Positions 1 to 9,740 of a DNA stretch of 21,128 nucleotides are shown here, one piece after another. The notes beneath the pieces were generated by a model. That model was not told the DNA's origin and searched no databases. It worked only from the letters and a program-made list of their open reading frames with translations. Source of the DNA: Smittium culicis (lineage: Eukaryota > Kickxellomycota > Harpellomycetes > Harpellales > Legeriomycetaceae); assembly GCA_001970855.1 (NCBI GenBank), contig LSSN01002214.1:1-21128 (forward strand). Direction: 5' to 3'. Each line of letters starts with the position of its first letter. The first letter of the stretch is position 1. A program made the translations under genes and the position numbers.

Positions 1-3000
1 TACTATATTATCTCATCGTCACTTAAAAAACAAAAAGTACATAGAATTTTTCTCTGTGGGATAACTAATATTCAAAATATTAAAACTTTAATCGGAAATA
101 AAGGTAATGTAGCTAATAAAACCCACTATATATTTTTGATCACTTTCGAATAAATAGCATACACAAGCTTTTATTTTATTTTCATAAATGTAATTTATTT
201 ATGCTAATTTTAATAGAAAAAATTAATAAGAATGTTATTAGTTTTAGTTTTTATAACTTTTAGCTATTATTCCAAGAATTTTCTAGATAGCGTTTATAAA
301 GCAATCTAAGCTATAAATATTAATCAAGTTTTAATTACTAGATTTTTTTGATCTTTATTCTAATACTGTGATGCATTAATTTATGTTTAGAAATTTGCAT
401 TTTTCTCTTTGATAATAGTTTTTTTTAAATTTATTTGCGGGAAAATATTTTATTCTTCTTAGAATTCAAGAAAAAATTTACATTTGTTATTCATGATATT
501 TATAATCCAGTATTTTTATTCATTTTTATATTCGCATTTCCTTTTTATTTTACATTTACACTAAACTTCTCTTTTCGCCGTCATATATTCACTATAAAAT
601 TTTTTTTGATAATTCCAAATATTATAGGATCAATTATAAATAAAATAAGAGTTTCATAGATATGATATTTTTGGCCTCTAGCGGAGTATTCTCACTGCAA
701 AACCAAGAATCTCACTCTGAAATTGGGCTAGAAACTATTAAAATAACAAATCAGAAGCTAAATTAAAAATAAACTAATTTTTTTTTATATATCTAATAAT
801 AAAATTTAATAAGTACTCAATTATATAAATAAAAAATTCAAGAGTTTTGGATAATGGTATTGAAAACTACAATTATTTGAAAGAAAGAAATAAGGTGTAA
901 TCAATTTAATTCAAGAATAAAGATTAAAAAATAATATCAAAAAAATACAAAAATAAAATTAAAATTAAAAAAAATTCTTAACAATTAAAAAACCAAGTAA
1001 TGAAAATATCACAAAATAATAAACGCATCATAATGTAGTTCACTTCTATCAAAATTTAATTTCATGAACTGAAACAATTATTTGGAAATGTGATGTTTAT
1101 ATACAGAAAATTTGAATTTTTATATCATTCATTAGCCAATTTAGAATAAGTTTCGCATAATAGCTAATAATTTTTTGTAAAAATGAAAATGTCAAATTTG
1201 AAGAAATTTTTGCGATCGTAGCGATAAATACTTATATAAGAGCTATTATTAATATATTTGCGCTGGAAATTTTTGGGTTTCAGCAAACATATATTGAAAC
1301 TGCTTTGATAAATGCTCTAAAAAAATATCAAAACTTGATTTAAAATCCAGAATTAAATATTATTGAATCGAATCTATGTTTATTTCAAATAATATAATAT
1401 GAATTTACGATCTAAAACAGATAAAAAAACTATTTATTGATATATTAATGAATTTTGTGAAAATAAAGATTTATTGTGAAACTATTTTGACCAAAATATA
1501 TACTCAGCGGAAGTAAAATTAAATCAAATTACTTTTTACGTTTATTTTGATTATATAATTTTTTAATCTCAGTTCATACTAATATTAATAATCTAAAATA
1601 TTGTATAATTAAAGATATCAGTATGAAGAATTAAGATATATAACCTAAATTATTGGAAATAAAAATAATTAAATTATCTTAAGAGCTCTATAAATATATC
1701 GAAAGAAATTTACTAAATTTAATTCGTGATTAATATAAAAATAATATCACGTCAACAGAAATGAAATATACAGTAATCTTGAAAGTAAAAAACATTTAAG
1801 ATGCAAAATAGATATTTTCCCATATTTATGGCTAGTAATTAGCTAAATTACAAAATTATTATTACAAACCCGGGAATTGGATCCATGATAAATAAAATAA
1901 GTCGAAATTTTAATAATTATTACAATAATGTCTGTTAATTTTCAAAGAATGTTTTAAGATGTATTAAAGAGTAGTAATATATAAAATTTCTTATAAAAAC
2001 TGAATTACAGAACTAAAATTTAAATTTTATTATACACAGAATATTAAAAAATAAAAATTTTCAGAAAATCAAAATTTGAATTTTTGAATCCACGCAAAGT
2101 GGGTCAAAAAAATTTAACGTTTTTAAAACGAAAATTTTTGTAGCAATATGAAAATATAAAGCGGTATTAATTATTTATGTAGCGCATTACAATTATTTTA
2201 TATATTAAAATCTACGCTTGTCGGGTTAGATAAAAACTGCGAGTAATATATTATTTTCTAATATAGATACAATCCTATTTTAATAGAGGATACGGTAATA
2301 TAATATCACTTTATTAATGATCTAATTAAAATATAAGGATTATAGCGATTTTCCTTGAGAAAGAAAAATATATATATAAGTATTTTTAAACCCGATTCAA
2401 TAATCTCGATTTTTATTCTCTATAAATTCAATATTCATTATTTCTTATGATCCTATAATAAAAGATTATGTTATAATATAAATCCATTAATTATCGAAAT
2501 GACTCTCTTAACAATTATTTTACCCCTGAATCAATAAAATGAGCATCCGCATAAATATGGTAAATAATTTAATGCTAATTTTTGAGTATTAAGATAAATA
2601 TATAATTTTTTTTGTTAAAATGATAATTCAAATTGGGAAAAAAAAAAAAAAATACAAATCAATATCAATATCAATATCAATATCAATATCAATATCAATA
2701 TCAATATCAATATCAATATCAATATCAATATCGAATTTGATTTTATTTAGCTTTTAAAAGCATAAAAATCTGGAATATAGCTGTAAATTATTATAAATAT
2801 TACCACGGATAAAATAATTGGCTAAAATAAAAAAATTACAGAATTAGCATAAATAATTTTTTGGTATGCAATATTTTAACTTTTTTATTTTAAATATAAA
2901 TTAAAATAGACATTAATACATAAAATATAGAAATATCGACGGTAGTTTTTATGAAATCAGAGGTTTTATAATTAATGTTGTTATATGCAAGGATAATGGG

Positions 3001-5940
3001 CTGATTTCAAGTATATTGAGCTTGAAGATAATAAGTGTATATATAGTTAATTATCTGCCCCAACTTCGAGAATAATAGCTAAATTACTATCTGATATATT
3101 TCTGGAATTTATAAAATTTATGAAATCATTTTTTTGAAACTTTAGTAAATAGCAGACTACATTTTGTGAAACATATAATTTTTATCTTTAAGCATAGATA
3201 GTAAAATTAATATAAATATCATGATTTATCAATATTCGATTTTTTTGATAGTTATTCTCTTAGCTATAAATTGATTATATATATAAAGTTAAGAATATAT
3301 TAGAAATAAGCACTAAGAAAGAATATAAACTTTAGTAATTACCCCAGGGAAAAAAGCTATTTTACTATAATCGAATTTCTGGATGATACTTATAGTATAT
3401 TAAGTATTATTGAATAAATAGAATTATCTGCTTTTTTCATATATTTCAAATTCTGGCCTGATTAATATGAACTTGACATATTTCATATTTAATCTTTGCA
3501 TTTATAGCATTGACTAAATCCATTAAATATTTTAACTTTGATCGATTTTCAAGTTATATAAATAGTTAAATTTTTTTTTTTAGTTCGATAAAAATTTACT
3601 ATACGTTGAAATAATATCCAGAATAAGTATATAAAGTAATAAATAGCTTCTGAAATATATATGTGGTTCATTTTTTATGTCTTTCATTAATTAAATTCGT
3701 ACGATTAATTTAATTATATATATTGGAAAATTAGCTAATCTATATTTCTCAAAAAAAAATTTTCCTGTGATGTGTACTTGTTTTTTATGCCGTACTAATT
3801 TTCCAGATATTTCAATATTTAAATTTATAAAATTGATTATGACACTAATTTTTTTTTTCGATTGTAAATATTCTATTTTAAAAATAATTTTAATAACCTA
3901 TGAAGAAAATTTTATATTATAATCAAATATGGTTTAATTATCTAATTTTGGTATAGAAAAATATGATGGTGTATTAAGAGATTTTGAGTTATAAAGTATC
4001 GTAAATTATATAGAAAATAACTTGGTAAAATAGCAAAATATAATATTTGAGAAATAAATGAATTTTAATCATTTTTAAATTGAAATTCTGATTAAAGTGA
4101 TTAAATAACCTTGAATATATGTATTTTCTTAAATAAATATAGCTTTACTATAATATATTAAAAGATATAAAATTCAAAAGATTTACATATAAATAACTTA
4201 AATAGGCCTAGAACGTATATGAAACGAAAGCTTGATGTTGAAAAAGCTATTTAAACATAATAATCACGAATTTTGAATTAACAATTACTTACAAAAAGCA
4301 TAATCGATTTTTTTTTTTCGAGTAAAATATATTTTTTCTAGAACTAGGGTGTCTAGTTATAGAGAAAGGATGGTTATGTCCTATTTATAAATTTTTATTA
4401 GAAAGATGAGCTTATAATAAATAAAAAAAATAGTCAAAATTGGAAAAAAATCTGAATTTTTATGAAATTACAAATTATTTATAGTAAAAAAACGATTATT
4501 TATAAGGAATATTTGTTTATTATATGATTTTTGATAATATATTTATTTATATAATACTCGCTACTAGATAGCGAAAAATGAGGATTTCATTTCTGTAATC
4601 TGCATTATTTATATTCATTTATGTATCGAGATACGAGTATATTAAAAAGATCCCGGGCACTTTAAAAGTAATCAAAATCTACTTTAGCTATTCATATGCT
4701 TAGAAATATGATTTTGAAACAGCATATTTCGCTAAAAATTAAGACTATTTAAAAAAAATTATTACATGCGCGTAAATAAAAGAGAAGTTATGAAAAATTC
4801 GAGTAAAAAAATGGTTAAATTAGATGAGTAAATGCCCTAGGTAAATATCGCTACAAATAATAATCAATGTATCTTTAAAACGAAAATATTTCAGTCCCAT
4901 GAATTTGATTTAAAAGAAACATGATCTTATAAACTTATTTTGGCTAGCATCTTGAGATATTTATTTTTAAAAAATTTTTATTATATTATTAATTAATTTT
5001 CATATAATAGCGTTTATTTTGATGCTATCTTTTGTATAGTATTATACTTTTAATGTTCAATTATATTCATTCATATATATTTTGCAAGAATAAAAATACT
5101 GTTTGTTTAAAGATTATATATTTTTTAAGCGAATCAAAAAAATAATAAATAAAATTTTTTAAGAAATATAATTATTTATTAATATAAAATATAAAGATTT
5201 ATAATCAAGAAGTGCAATTTTAGCTCAAATAAAAACCTCATAAAAAGTAATAAACAATAATAATCGAAGAGAAATGTGAATTCTTCAATTTTATTTTAAA
5301 TAAATACCTTAAATAAAAATGATGTAGCTTTAAATCATAAATTTTTGAAATGAAAAATTTCAGTAAAAATGAAATAGTAAGCTGAGATACGAAAAAAATA
5401 CTTTCTAAAATACAATCTCATTTACAAAAGATGTGTATATAGAAAATTTCGTTATAAATAGTCTAGATAAACCGTAGAACATAAATGATTTTTACAAATA
5501 TTAAACATAAATTAATCTCGATAATGTTTTAGAAGTTTTTTATTTCCCCTATTTTAAAAAATTATTATGTGCGATGGAGTTTAATAGCAAAAGTTAAATG
5601 TAAGCACTACTGGTAAAATTAAAGTATTTTTGAGTATATATTTTTATCACGTCGACGAAATTATCTAAAATAGATCTAGAGTGGTCTAAAGGACTATTTA
5701 ATGTTGGATGTTTTTTGGTAAATCTTATTTTCAAGGAAATAACTAAAATTTAAGAAAGTGGATTTTGGTGGTTTTTTATAAGAAAGAAATTTGATATTAG
5801 AAGAAAAACGACGAATGAAACATATTTATAAATCATAAATAAATCATAAAAAAGAATGTTAATATTTTGATATTGAGTTAATTAAGCTGATGAGATGTTC
5901 GGAATAAGAAATCATTTATCATATGAATGTGTGAAATGGA
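1..5940. other. A+T-rich gene desert
   Basis: I see no supportable gene on either strand in this stretch. Stop codons are dense in all frames, and the only open stretch worth naming (435-659, 74 codons, Phe/Ile-rich) is what chance gives in A+T-rich DNA. Sampled blocks are extremely A+T-rich: 3661-3720 plus 4981-5040 hold 21 G/C in 120 bases. Contents are homopolymer runs, one hexamer microsatellite (annotated separately) and otherwise featureless sequence. It could be long-decayed repeats or pericentromeric or subtelomeric DNA; the sequence does not decide between these. Confidence 0.75.
2638..2732. repeat. A15 tract followed by (AATATC)12 microsatellite
   Basis: Positions 2638-2652 are 15 consecutive A. 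After a short spacer, 2661-2732 are twelve perfect copies of the hexamer AATATC. The array ends abruptly in unrelated sequence at 2733. It has no resemblance to common fungal telomere repeats (TTAGGG-like). An A tract beside a simple array often arises from the 3' tail of a retroposed element, but no element body is recognisable upstream. Confidence 0.95.
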
Positions 5941-7480
5941 AAAAAAAGAAAGGCCTTGCGGATGGGCTGGTAATTCGAAATAGAGGCCATTAATACAACT
6001 TTATATTTACAATTTGCGGGTTATTACACGAGGATGATGAAGTAGGGGCTGAAGAAATTCGTAGTAATACATATAATATTTTACTGATATACGTGTGATA
6101 ATTTTTATCTAAAACAGGATTGAAAAAAAGCAATTATTATTTAAAAAAAGGTATTGGAATTGTAATCATAGACGATATAGTGTTAGATCGAAAAGCTATT
6201 GAGCAGCATATTTATCGCTACAGTGTAAGTTATGTGGGTGGGGGGGGGATGAAGACTAGTTTTGTGACCTTTTTAATTGTATATTTTATTAATATTGTAT
6301 TGGTAATAGTAGCAGTATGGTAACAGCGTTATAGATACTTAGAGCGAGTGTAGTTAGCAATAAAACATTTAATGTGGCCAAAAATACAGAAATTGCGTCA
6401 AATATGTTTGGTCTGGTGCTGATTTAATATCAGAATTCTGATTGGGCTGATGTACTGATTTCGTTATTTTATATGACATACCTATTCGCTTAAAATGAGT
6501 TCCGTGGAATTAGCGTTGATACATTCAAGAAAAAATTATGGGTTTTTAGATTTTAAAAGCCGTAATTTGTTACGCAATCGACATTTGTATTTCGTAACTA
6601 GTTTTGGTTTTATACCGAGTTTCTATTATCTTTGCTTTTGTAGCCCATTTGAATTCCAAGCTAAAATTCATTATTATTATTACTTATTTTTTTTGTAATA
6701 AACTTGATTTATAAATAGATTGATTAATAATTTAGAGTCAGTATTTATGACCGCTCTCTCTTTTTACACAAATAGAGGCCATGGAAATAATAAAAATTGT
6801 AAGCATCAGTTAGCAGCAATGTTTCAAACCGGTTAAAAAAATAAAGCGTTTAATCTAGCTCAATGTTTTATAGATCAACAAAAATTCGAAAAAGGTATGC
6901 ATCAATTGTCTATAATTGAAATATTAGTAATCATATATTTATATATAATGAGAGCAGCTCGAGGTTATCAAGATGACGTATGTATTATAGCAGAATGATT
7001 TTTAAAAAAAATATGAGAACACGTATTGAAAAGTAAAGTTTTGAGAGCTTTTTTTTTTGTCGAGAATGAAGGCGGAAGGAGGAGGCGAACAGGATACTCA
7101 AGATAAAATGAAATAAAAGTAAATAGCAGAGCAATCTCGAGTATTTTTTTTTAAATTTTAAAAATAAAAAAGATTTCCCAGGCGTAAAATTAAGTCAGGA
7201 TTTATGTTTTTTTTGGAAATATAATTAAATTAAATTTGTACTATGAGAGAGAGTAAAATCGAGGGGGATAAATGAGAAGAAAATGTAAATCAAAGGGAAA
7301 ATTTTCTTTTTTTTAGGGATTTTCTTGAAAATAGCATGTTTTCTCCACTATGAAATTAAAAAAAAAAAAAAACAAACAGGAGTGAAGTGAATTTATTACA
7401 AATTAGGAAACTTTATTTATTTTAGGTTCAAGTGGTGGTTTATTCCGAGAATTTATTTTTATTTTTAGTTTTCTTTTTTT
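5941..7480. other. Gene-less zone of probable decayed repeats
   Basis: Base composition rises compared with the desert to the left, and there are short open stretches (for example 6495-6698, 67 codons), but none shows a recognisable domain or an acceptable start. Homopolymers are common: G9 at 6240-6248, and A/T runs around 7040-7060, 7140-7160 and 7358-7372. The stretch reads as old coding DNA, probably transposon-derived, mutated beyond recognition. No terminal repeats, target-site duplications or element boundaries could be seen by eye. Confidence 0.45.
6120..6323 (+). pseudogene. Possible relic of a reverse-transcriptase segment (weak)
   Basis: The frame is open for 67 codons but has no ATG at its start (it begins with TTG). 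Around 6159-6215 it reads IIDDIVLDRKAIEQHI, which loosely recalls the (Y/F)xDD catalytic turn plus EEH segment of Ty3/gypsy reverse transcriptases, where YLDDI is followed about ten residues later by EEH or DH. The key aromatic residue is missing, and no other RT motif can be found before or after it. Downstream the frame dissolves into hydrophobic low-complexity residues after a G9 run at 6240-6248. It is not a working gene; the RT resemblance may be chance. Confidence 0.15.
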
Positions 7481-7481
7481 A

Positions 7482-7681
7482 GAAGTGGTTTTTGGAAATT
7501 TGCGCAGCCTATGTGCCTATACATTTATTAAAAACAAGGATTCTGACAGGCTTTGCATTTTTTGCATATTAGGTCTATAAGAAGATTTGGCTTATAGTTA
7601 CGTTAAGAAAAAGCGGAAAGTGCTTAGGAGATATTTTTTAGGGCGCATCGGAACAAAAAGTAAGTAGAAAGTAGCTCTTTA
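7482..7681 (+). pseudogene. Possible decayed C-terminus of a non-LTR retrotransposon polyprotein
   Basis: One frame gives 32 codons from 7482 to a TAA at 7578-7580, then continues in the same frame for another 32 codons to a TAG just after 7675. The first part ends with KDSDRLCIFC and the second begins EDLAYSYVKKKRKV. A CxxC pair followed by ED(L/I)xHxFxxC is the usual layout of the zinc-binding motif after the reverse transcriptase of many LINE-type elements. Here the expected His reads Tyr and the expected second-half Cys reads Lys, so the motif would already be ruined. A frame with this many stops is not rare in such DNA, so the call rests only on motif layout. Confidence 0.2.
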
Positions 7682-7875
7682 TGAGGGGTTAACCATTAGC
7701 GGTGAGGTATGTAGGAATGCCTTTTTCGTTTATAAGATATTGGATTTATAGCCAAGCAGCTATTTCGGAAAGCAATTCTTGGTTTTTGTATTATGATATA
7801 AAAATATGACAAGTGTAAAAACAATGCGATGGTATAGAGATACGCAATGAAGTGGGCATTATTGCAAATAGATTT

Positions 7876-7897
7876 GATTTTAGATTTTAGATTTTAG
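7876..7897 (+). repeat. Three copies of GATTTTA
   Basis: Positions 7876-7896 are three head-to-tail copies of a 7-base unit, GATTTTA, followed by G. It resembles but does not match the plant-type telomere unit TTTAGGG; three copies in A+T-rich DNA are best read as a minor simple repeat. Confidence 0.7.
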
Positions 7898-7988
7898 CCA
7901 TAGTTTATCAATTGCTTAGCTCGAAAAGGCTCATTAAGAGTGAGCTGTTATGGAGGCTTATGCGTGAATTTGCCTATAAAAGGCTGGT

Positions 7989-8550
7989 ATGGGATCGCTG
8001 ACTAATCCAGCAAGTAAACAATCAGCTGAGAAGATTTTCGCCCAGGATATTCATGCTGGATCCAATCATGCGCTTAAAAAGAAAGCAAGTATATGCAGCA
8101 CAGTTCCAGCTAAAACGCATAATGGGTTGTTTAGTATAGTTATTGGCTGTCTAACTTCAGCGAGGGCTACACAATGGGAAAAGAGCTTAAAAAAAGAATT
8201 ACGGACTATGAGCCTATTTGCAAAAAACTCAGCGATTATTGGAGGGCTTTGCTAGCAGAACAAGAGAATTAATAATAGATAAACAGCCCTGGAGCCACAG
8301 GATTACTACGGCATATAAACGTTTAAAATAGACCGCTTATGACGAGCAAGGAGCAAAAACGTTGTCAACTGAGAAAAACATGTCAACTGAGAAAGTGGTG
8401 TCAACTGAGAAAATGGTGTCAAATAAGAAAACTATGTCAAATAATAAAACTATGTCAAATAATAAAACTATGTCAAATAATAAAACTATGTCAAATAAGA
8501 AAACTATGTCAAATAAGAAAATGGTGTCAAATAATAAAACTGTCAAATAA
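7989..8550 (+). pseudogene. Decayed protein-coding gene fragment of unknown family
   Basis: This stretch reads as coding DNA broken by two frame changes and one in-frame stop. Frame one runs from the ATG at 7989 to about 8137. Frame two runs 8135-8269 (45 codons) and includes GKELKKRITDYEPICKKL and SDYWRALLAEQEN, with normal soluble-protein composition. Frame three takes over by a one-base shift near 8266 with ELIIDKQPWSHRITTAYK, meets a TAG at 8329-8331, and continues in frame as TAYDEQGAKTLSTEK into the 18-base minisatellite, ending at 8550. Sampled G+C (38% at 8101-8160) is close to that of the real genes and far above the desert. I do not recognise the family; a transposon polyprotein is plausible from the setting. 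Indels plus a stop argue for a relic. Confidence 0.4.
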
Positions 8551-8558
8551 GAAATAGA
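8363..8558. repeat. 18-base minisatellite, 11 units
   Basis: Units beginning TGTCAA start at 8363, 8381, 8399, 8417, 8435, 8453, 8471, 8489, 8507, 8525 and 8541. All spacings are 18 except the last (16). Two subtypes are ordered in blocks: the first three units carry TGTCAACTGAGAAA, and the rest carry TGTCAAATAAKAAA. Because the unit is six codons, it is open in two + frames (MSTEK/MSNNKT hexapeptides) and on the - strand (LFDIVL hexapeptides, within an open stretch 8639-8337). The + frame joins the decayed gene fragment upstream, so the repeat probably began as a protein repeat there. The - strand reading has no other support. Confidence 0.95.
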
Positions 8559-8665
8559 AACAAAACTCCACAAATGCCAAACTTGTATAGATTGTGCGTA
8601 AAAACACTGATGAGATGATAGTTTAGGGGTTGAATGCACTCCGCATGACTAAGTATTCTAGCTTC

Positions 8666-8681
8666 TTTTTTTTTTTTTTTT
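8666..8681. repeat. T16 homopolymer
   Basis: Sixteen consecutive T, read as A16 on the - strand. It marks the boundary between the decayed zone on the left and the C-rich 5' flank of the YEATS gene on the right. It could be the 3' tail of something retroposed on the - strand, but no body or target duplication is visible. Confidence 0.9.
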
Positions 8682-8865
8682 GGGTATTCAATATATTCGC
8701 CTTTCAAATTCTGGCACCTCTTTTTATTTTCCCTACTCCATTTGTAATCTGCGCGCTCAGGTAAGGGCTTAATTGGATAGGTGTCAGGTACGCAGCTTCC
8801 TATGCCTTTTTTATTAGCCGAAACCCCCCATTTTGGCTAGTCTCGCTGTGTCTAATAAATATCTC

Positions 8866-8952
8866 CCACCAAACATCCCACTCAATAAAATCTGTTCCAC
8901 TAAACATCCCACTCAATTTAAATCTGTTCCACTAAACCAACCTCATACTCAA
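8866..8952. repeat. 31-32 base tandem repeat, about 2.7 copies
   Basis: Copy one is 8866-8896 (31 bases), copy two is 8897-8928 (32 bases), and a diverged partial copy runs from 8929 to about 8952. Each begins CCAC(C/T)AAAC and contains ATCCCACTCAAT; copies one and two end in AAATCTGTT. It sits roughly 800-900 bases upstream of the YEATS start codon, at the beginning of the C-rich flank. Confidence 0.85.
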
Positions 8953-9740
8953 TATATGCACCTTGCCTATTCAATGCTATTCCTGTTATCTTTTTGTGCG
9001 CATATAAACCCTCAAATAAATAATGCGCAGAAACAATCAACCTTTTTCGCTTTTATAATCTATAAACCCTTCAATATTATATAAACCTCTTTGTACTCTC
9101 TACTAATCTTTTTCTCTTGTGCTGCTCTTCCTCTATTCTATTTTTTCTTTTGTATTTTATCTCCTGCCTCCCCCCCTCCCCCAACCACACTCACCAAATA
9201 TTTAAGACATACCCCTCCCCCCTCACAACCACTACCTTCTCTCCCCAAACATATCTACTACGCCATAAGTATCTTCTCGGATCCACTATCTCATTTAAAC
9301 TCTTTACAAATATATTAGACTTTTATAAAAATACCAAAAAAAACCTCCATTTTCCATTCCTTTTTATCCTATATACCCCTTCCTACTATTTTAATCTTTC
9401 AATATTTCCCTCTTTTATTTCCTATATCTTATCTCCTATCCTTCTTTAGATTTATTCATTTATTACTCACATATTAGATATCCCACTTTTTAGAGCTTGA
9501 TTTCTTACTTTTTGTTTTATAAAAATACCTTTCCTACATCCAAACACTCTTAATCCCACTTAAAACATACATACTCACCTCAAATATCCCTTTATATATA
9601 TCCAAAAACATACTAATCACTTACTATACTCTTTCCCCAGAATATTTTTTGCTACTTAAATATAAATATTAATAAAGTCTAACCCTATCTCTCTCACCCT
9701 TCAATATATAATCAAAATTATTACTTCCCCCGATTTTGTT
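8953..9740 (+). promoter_or_regulatory. Pyrimidine-rich, G-depleted 5' flank of the YEATS gene
   Basis: No gene is supportable here; open stretches such as 8833-9084, 9091-9318 and 9117-9449 are by-products of the lack of G. Between 9301 and 9720 I count 10 G against 100 C on the + strand. CT-rich sequence just upstream of start codons is common in fungal promoters and leaders, and this block ends only 20 bases before the ATG. A TATA-like run lies at about 9591-9600, some 140 bases upstream of the start codon; it is a weak call in such A+T-rich DNA. Core promoter and transcription start cannot be fixed from sequence alone. Confidence 0.5.

Noticed and set aside
435..659. 74-codon open stretch, Phe/Ile-rich
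   Set aside because: It starts without ATG, has homopolymer-like hydrophobic composition expected from A+T-rich DNA, and shows no domain.
6495..6698. 67-codon open stretch starting with ATG
   Set aside because: It ends in a Tyr/Phe tract from a TTA simple repeat, has no recognisable domain, and length alone is not convincing.
7876..7897. Interstitial telomere repeat
   Set aside because: Three copies of GATTTTA do not match a known fungal telomere unit and are too few.
8337..8639. 100-codon - strand frame with LFDIVL repeats as a membrane peptide
   Set aside because: The repeat is open on both strands because its unit is 18 bases. The + frame joins an upstream coding relic, whereas the - frame has no other coding support.
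8833..9449. Overlapping Pro/Ser/Leu-rich open stretches (8833-9084, 9091-9318, 9117-9449)
   Set aside because: They exist because the strand lacks G, which makes TAG and TGA rare. Pro/Ser/Leu richness follows directly from the CT-rich sequence.
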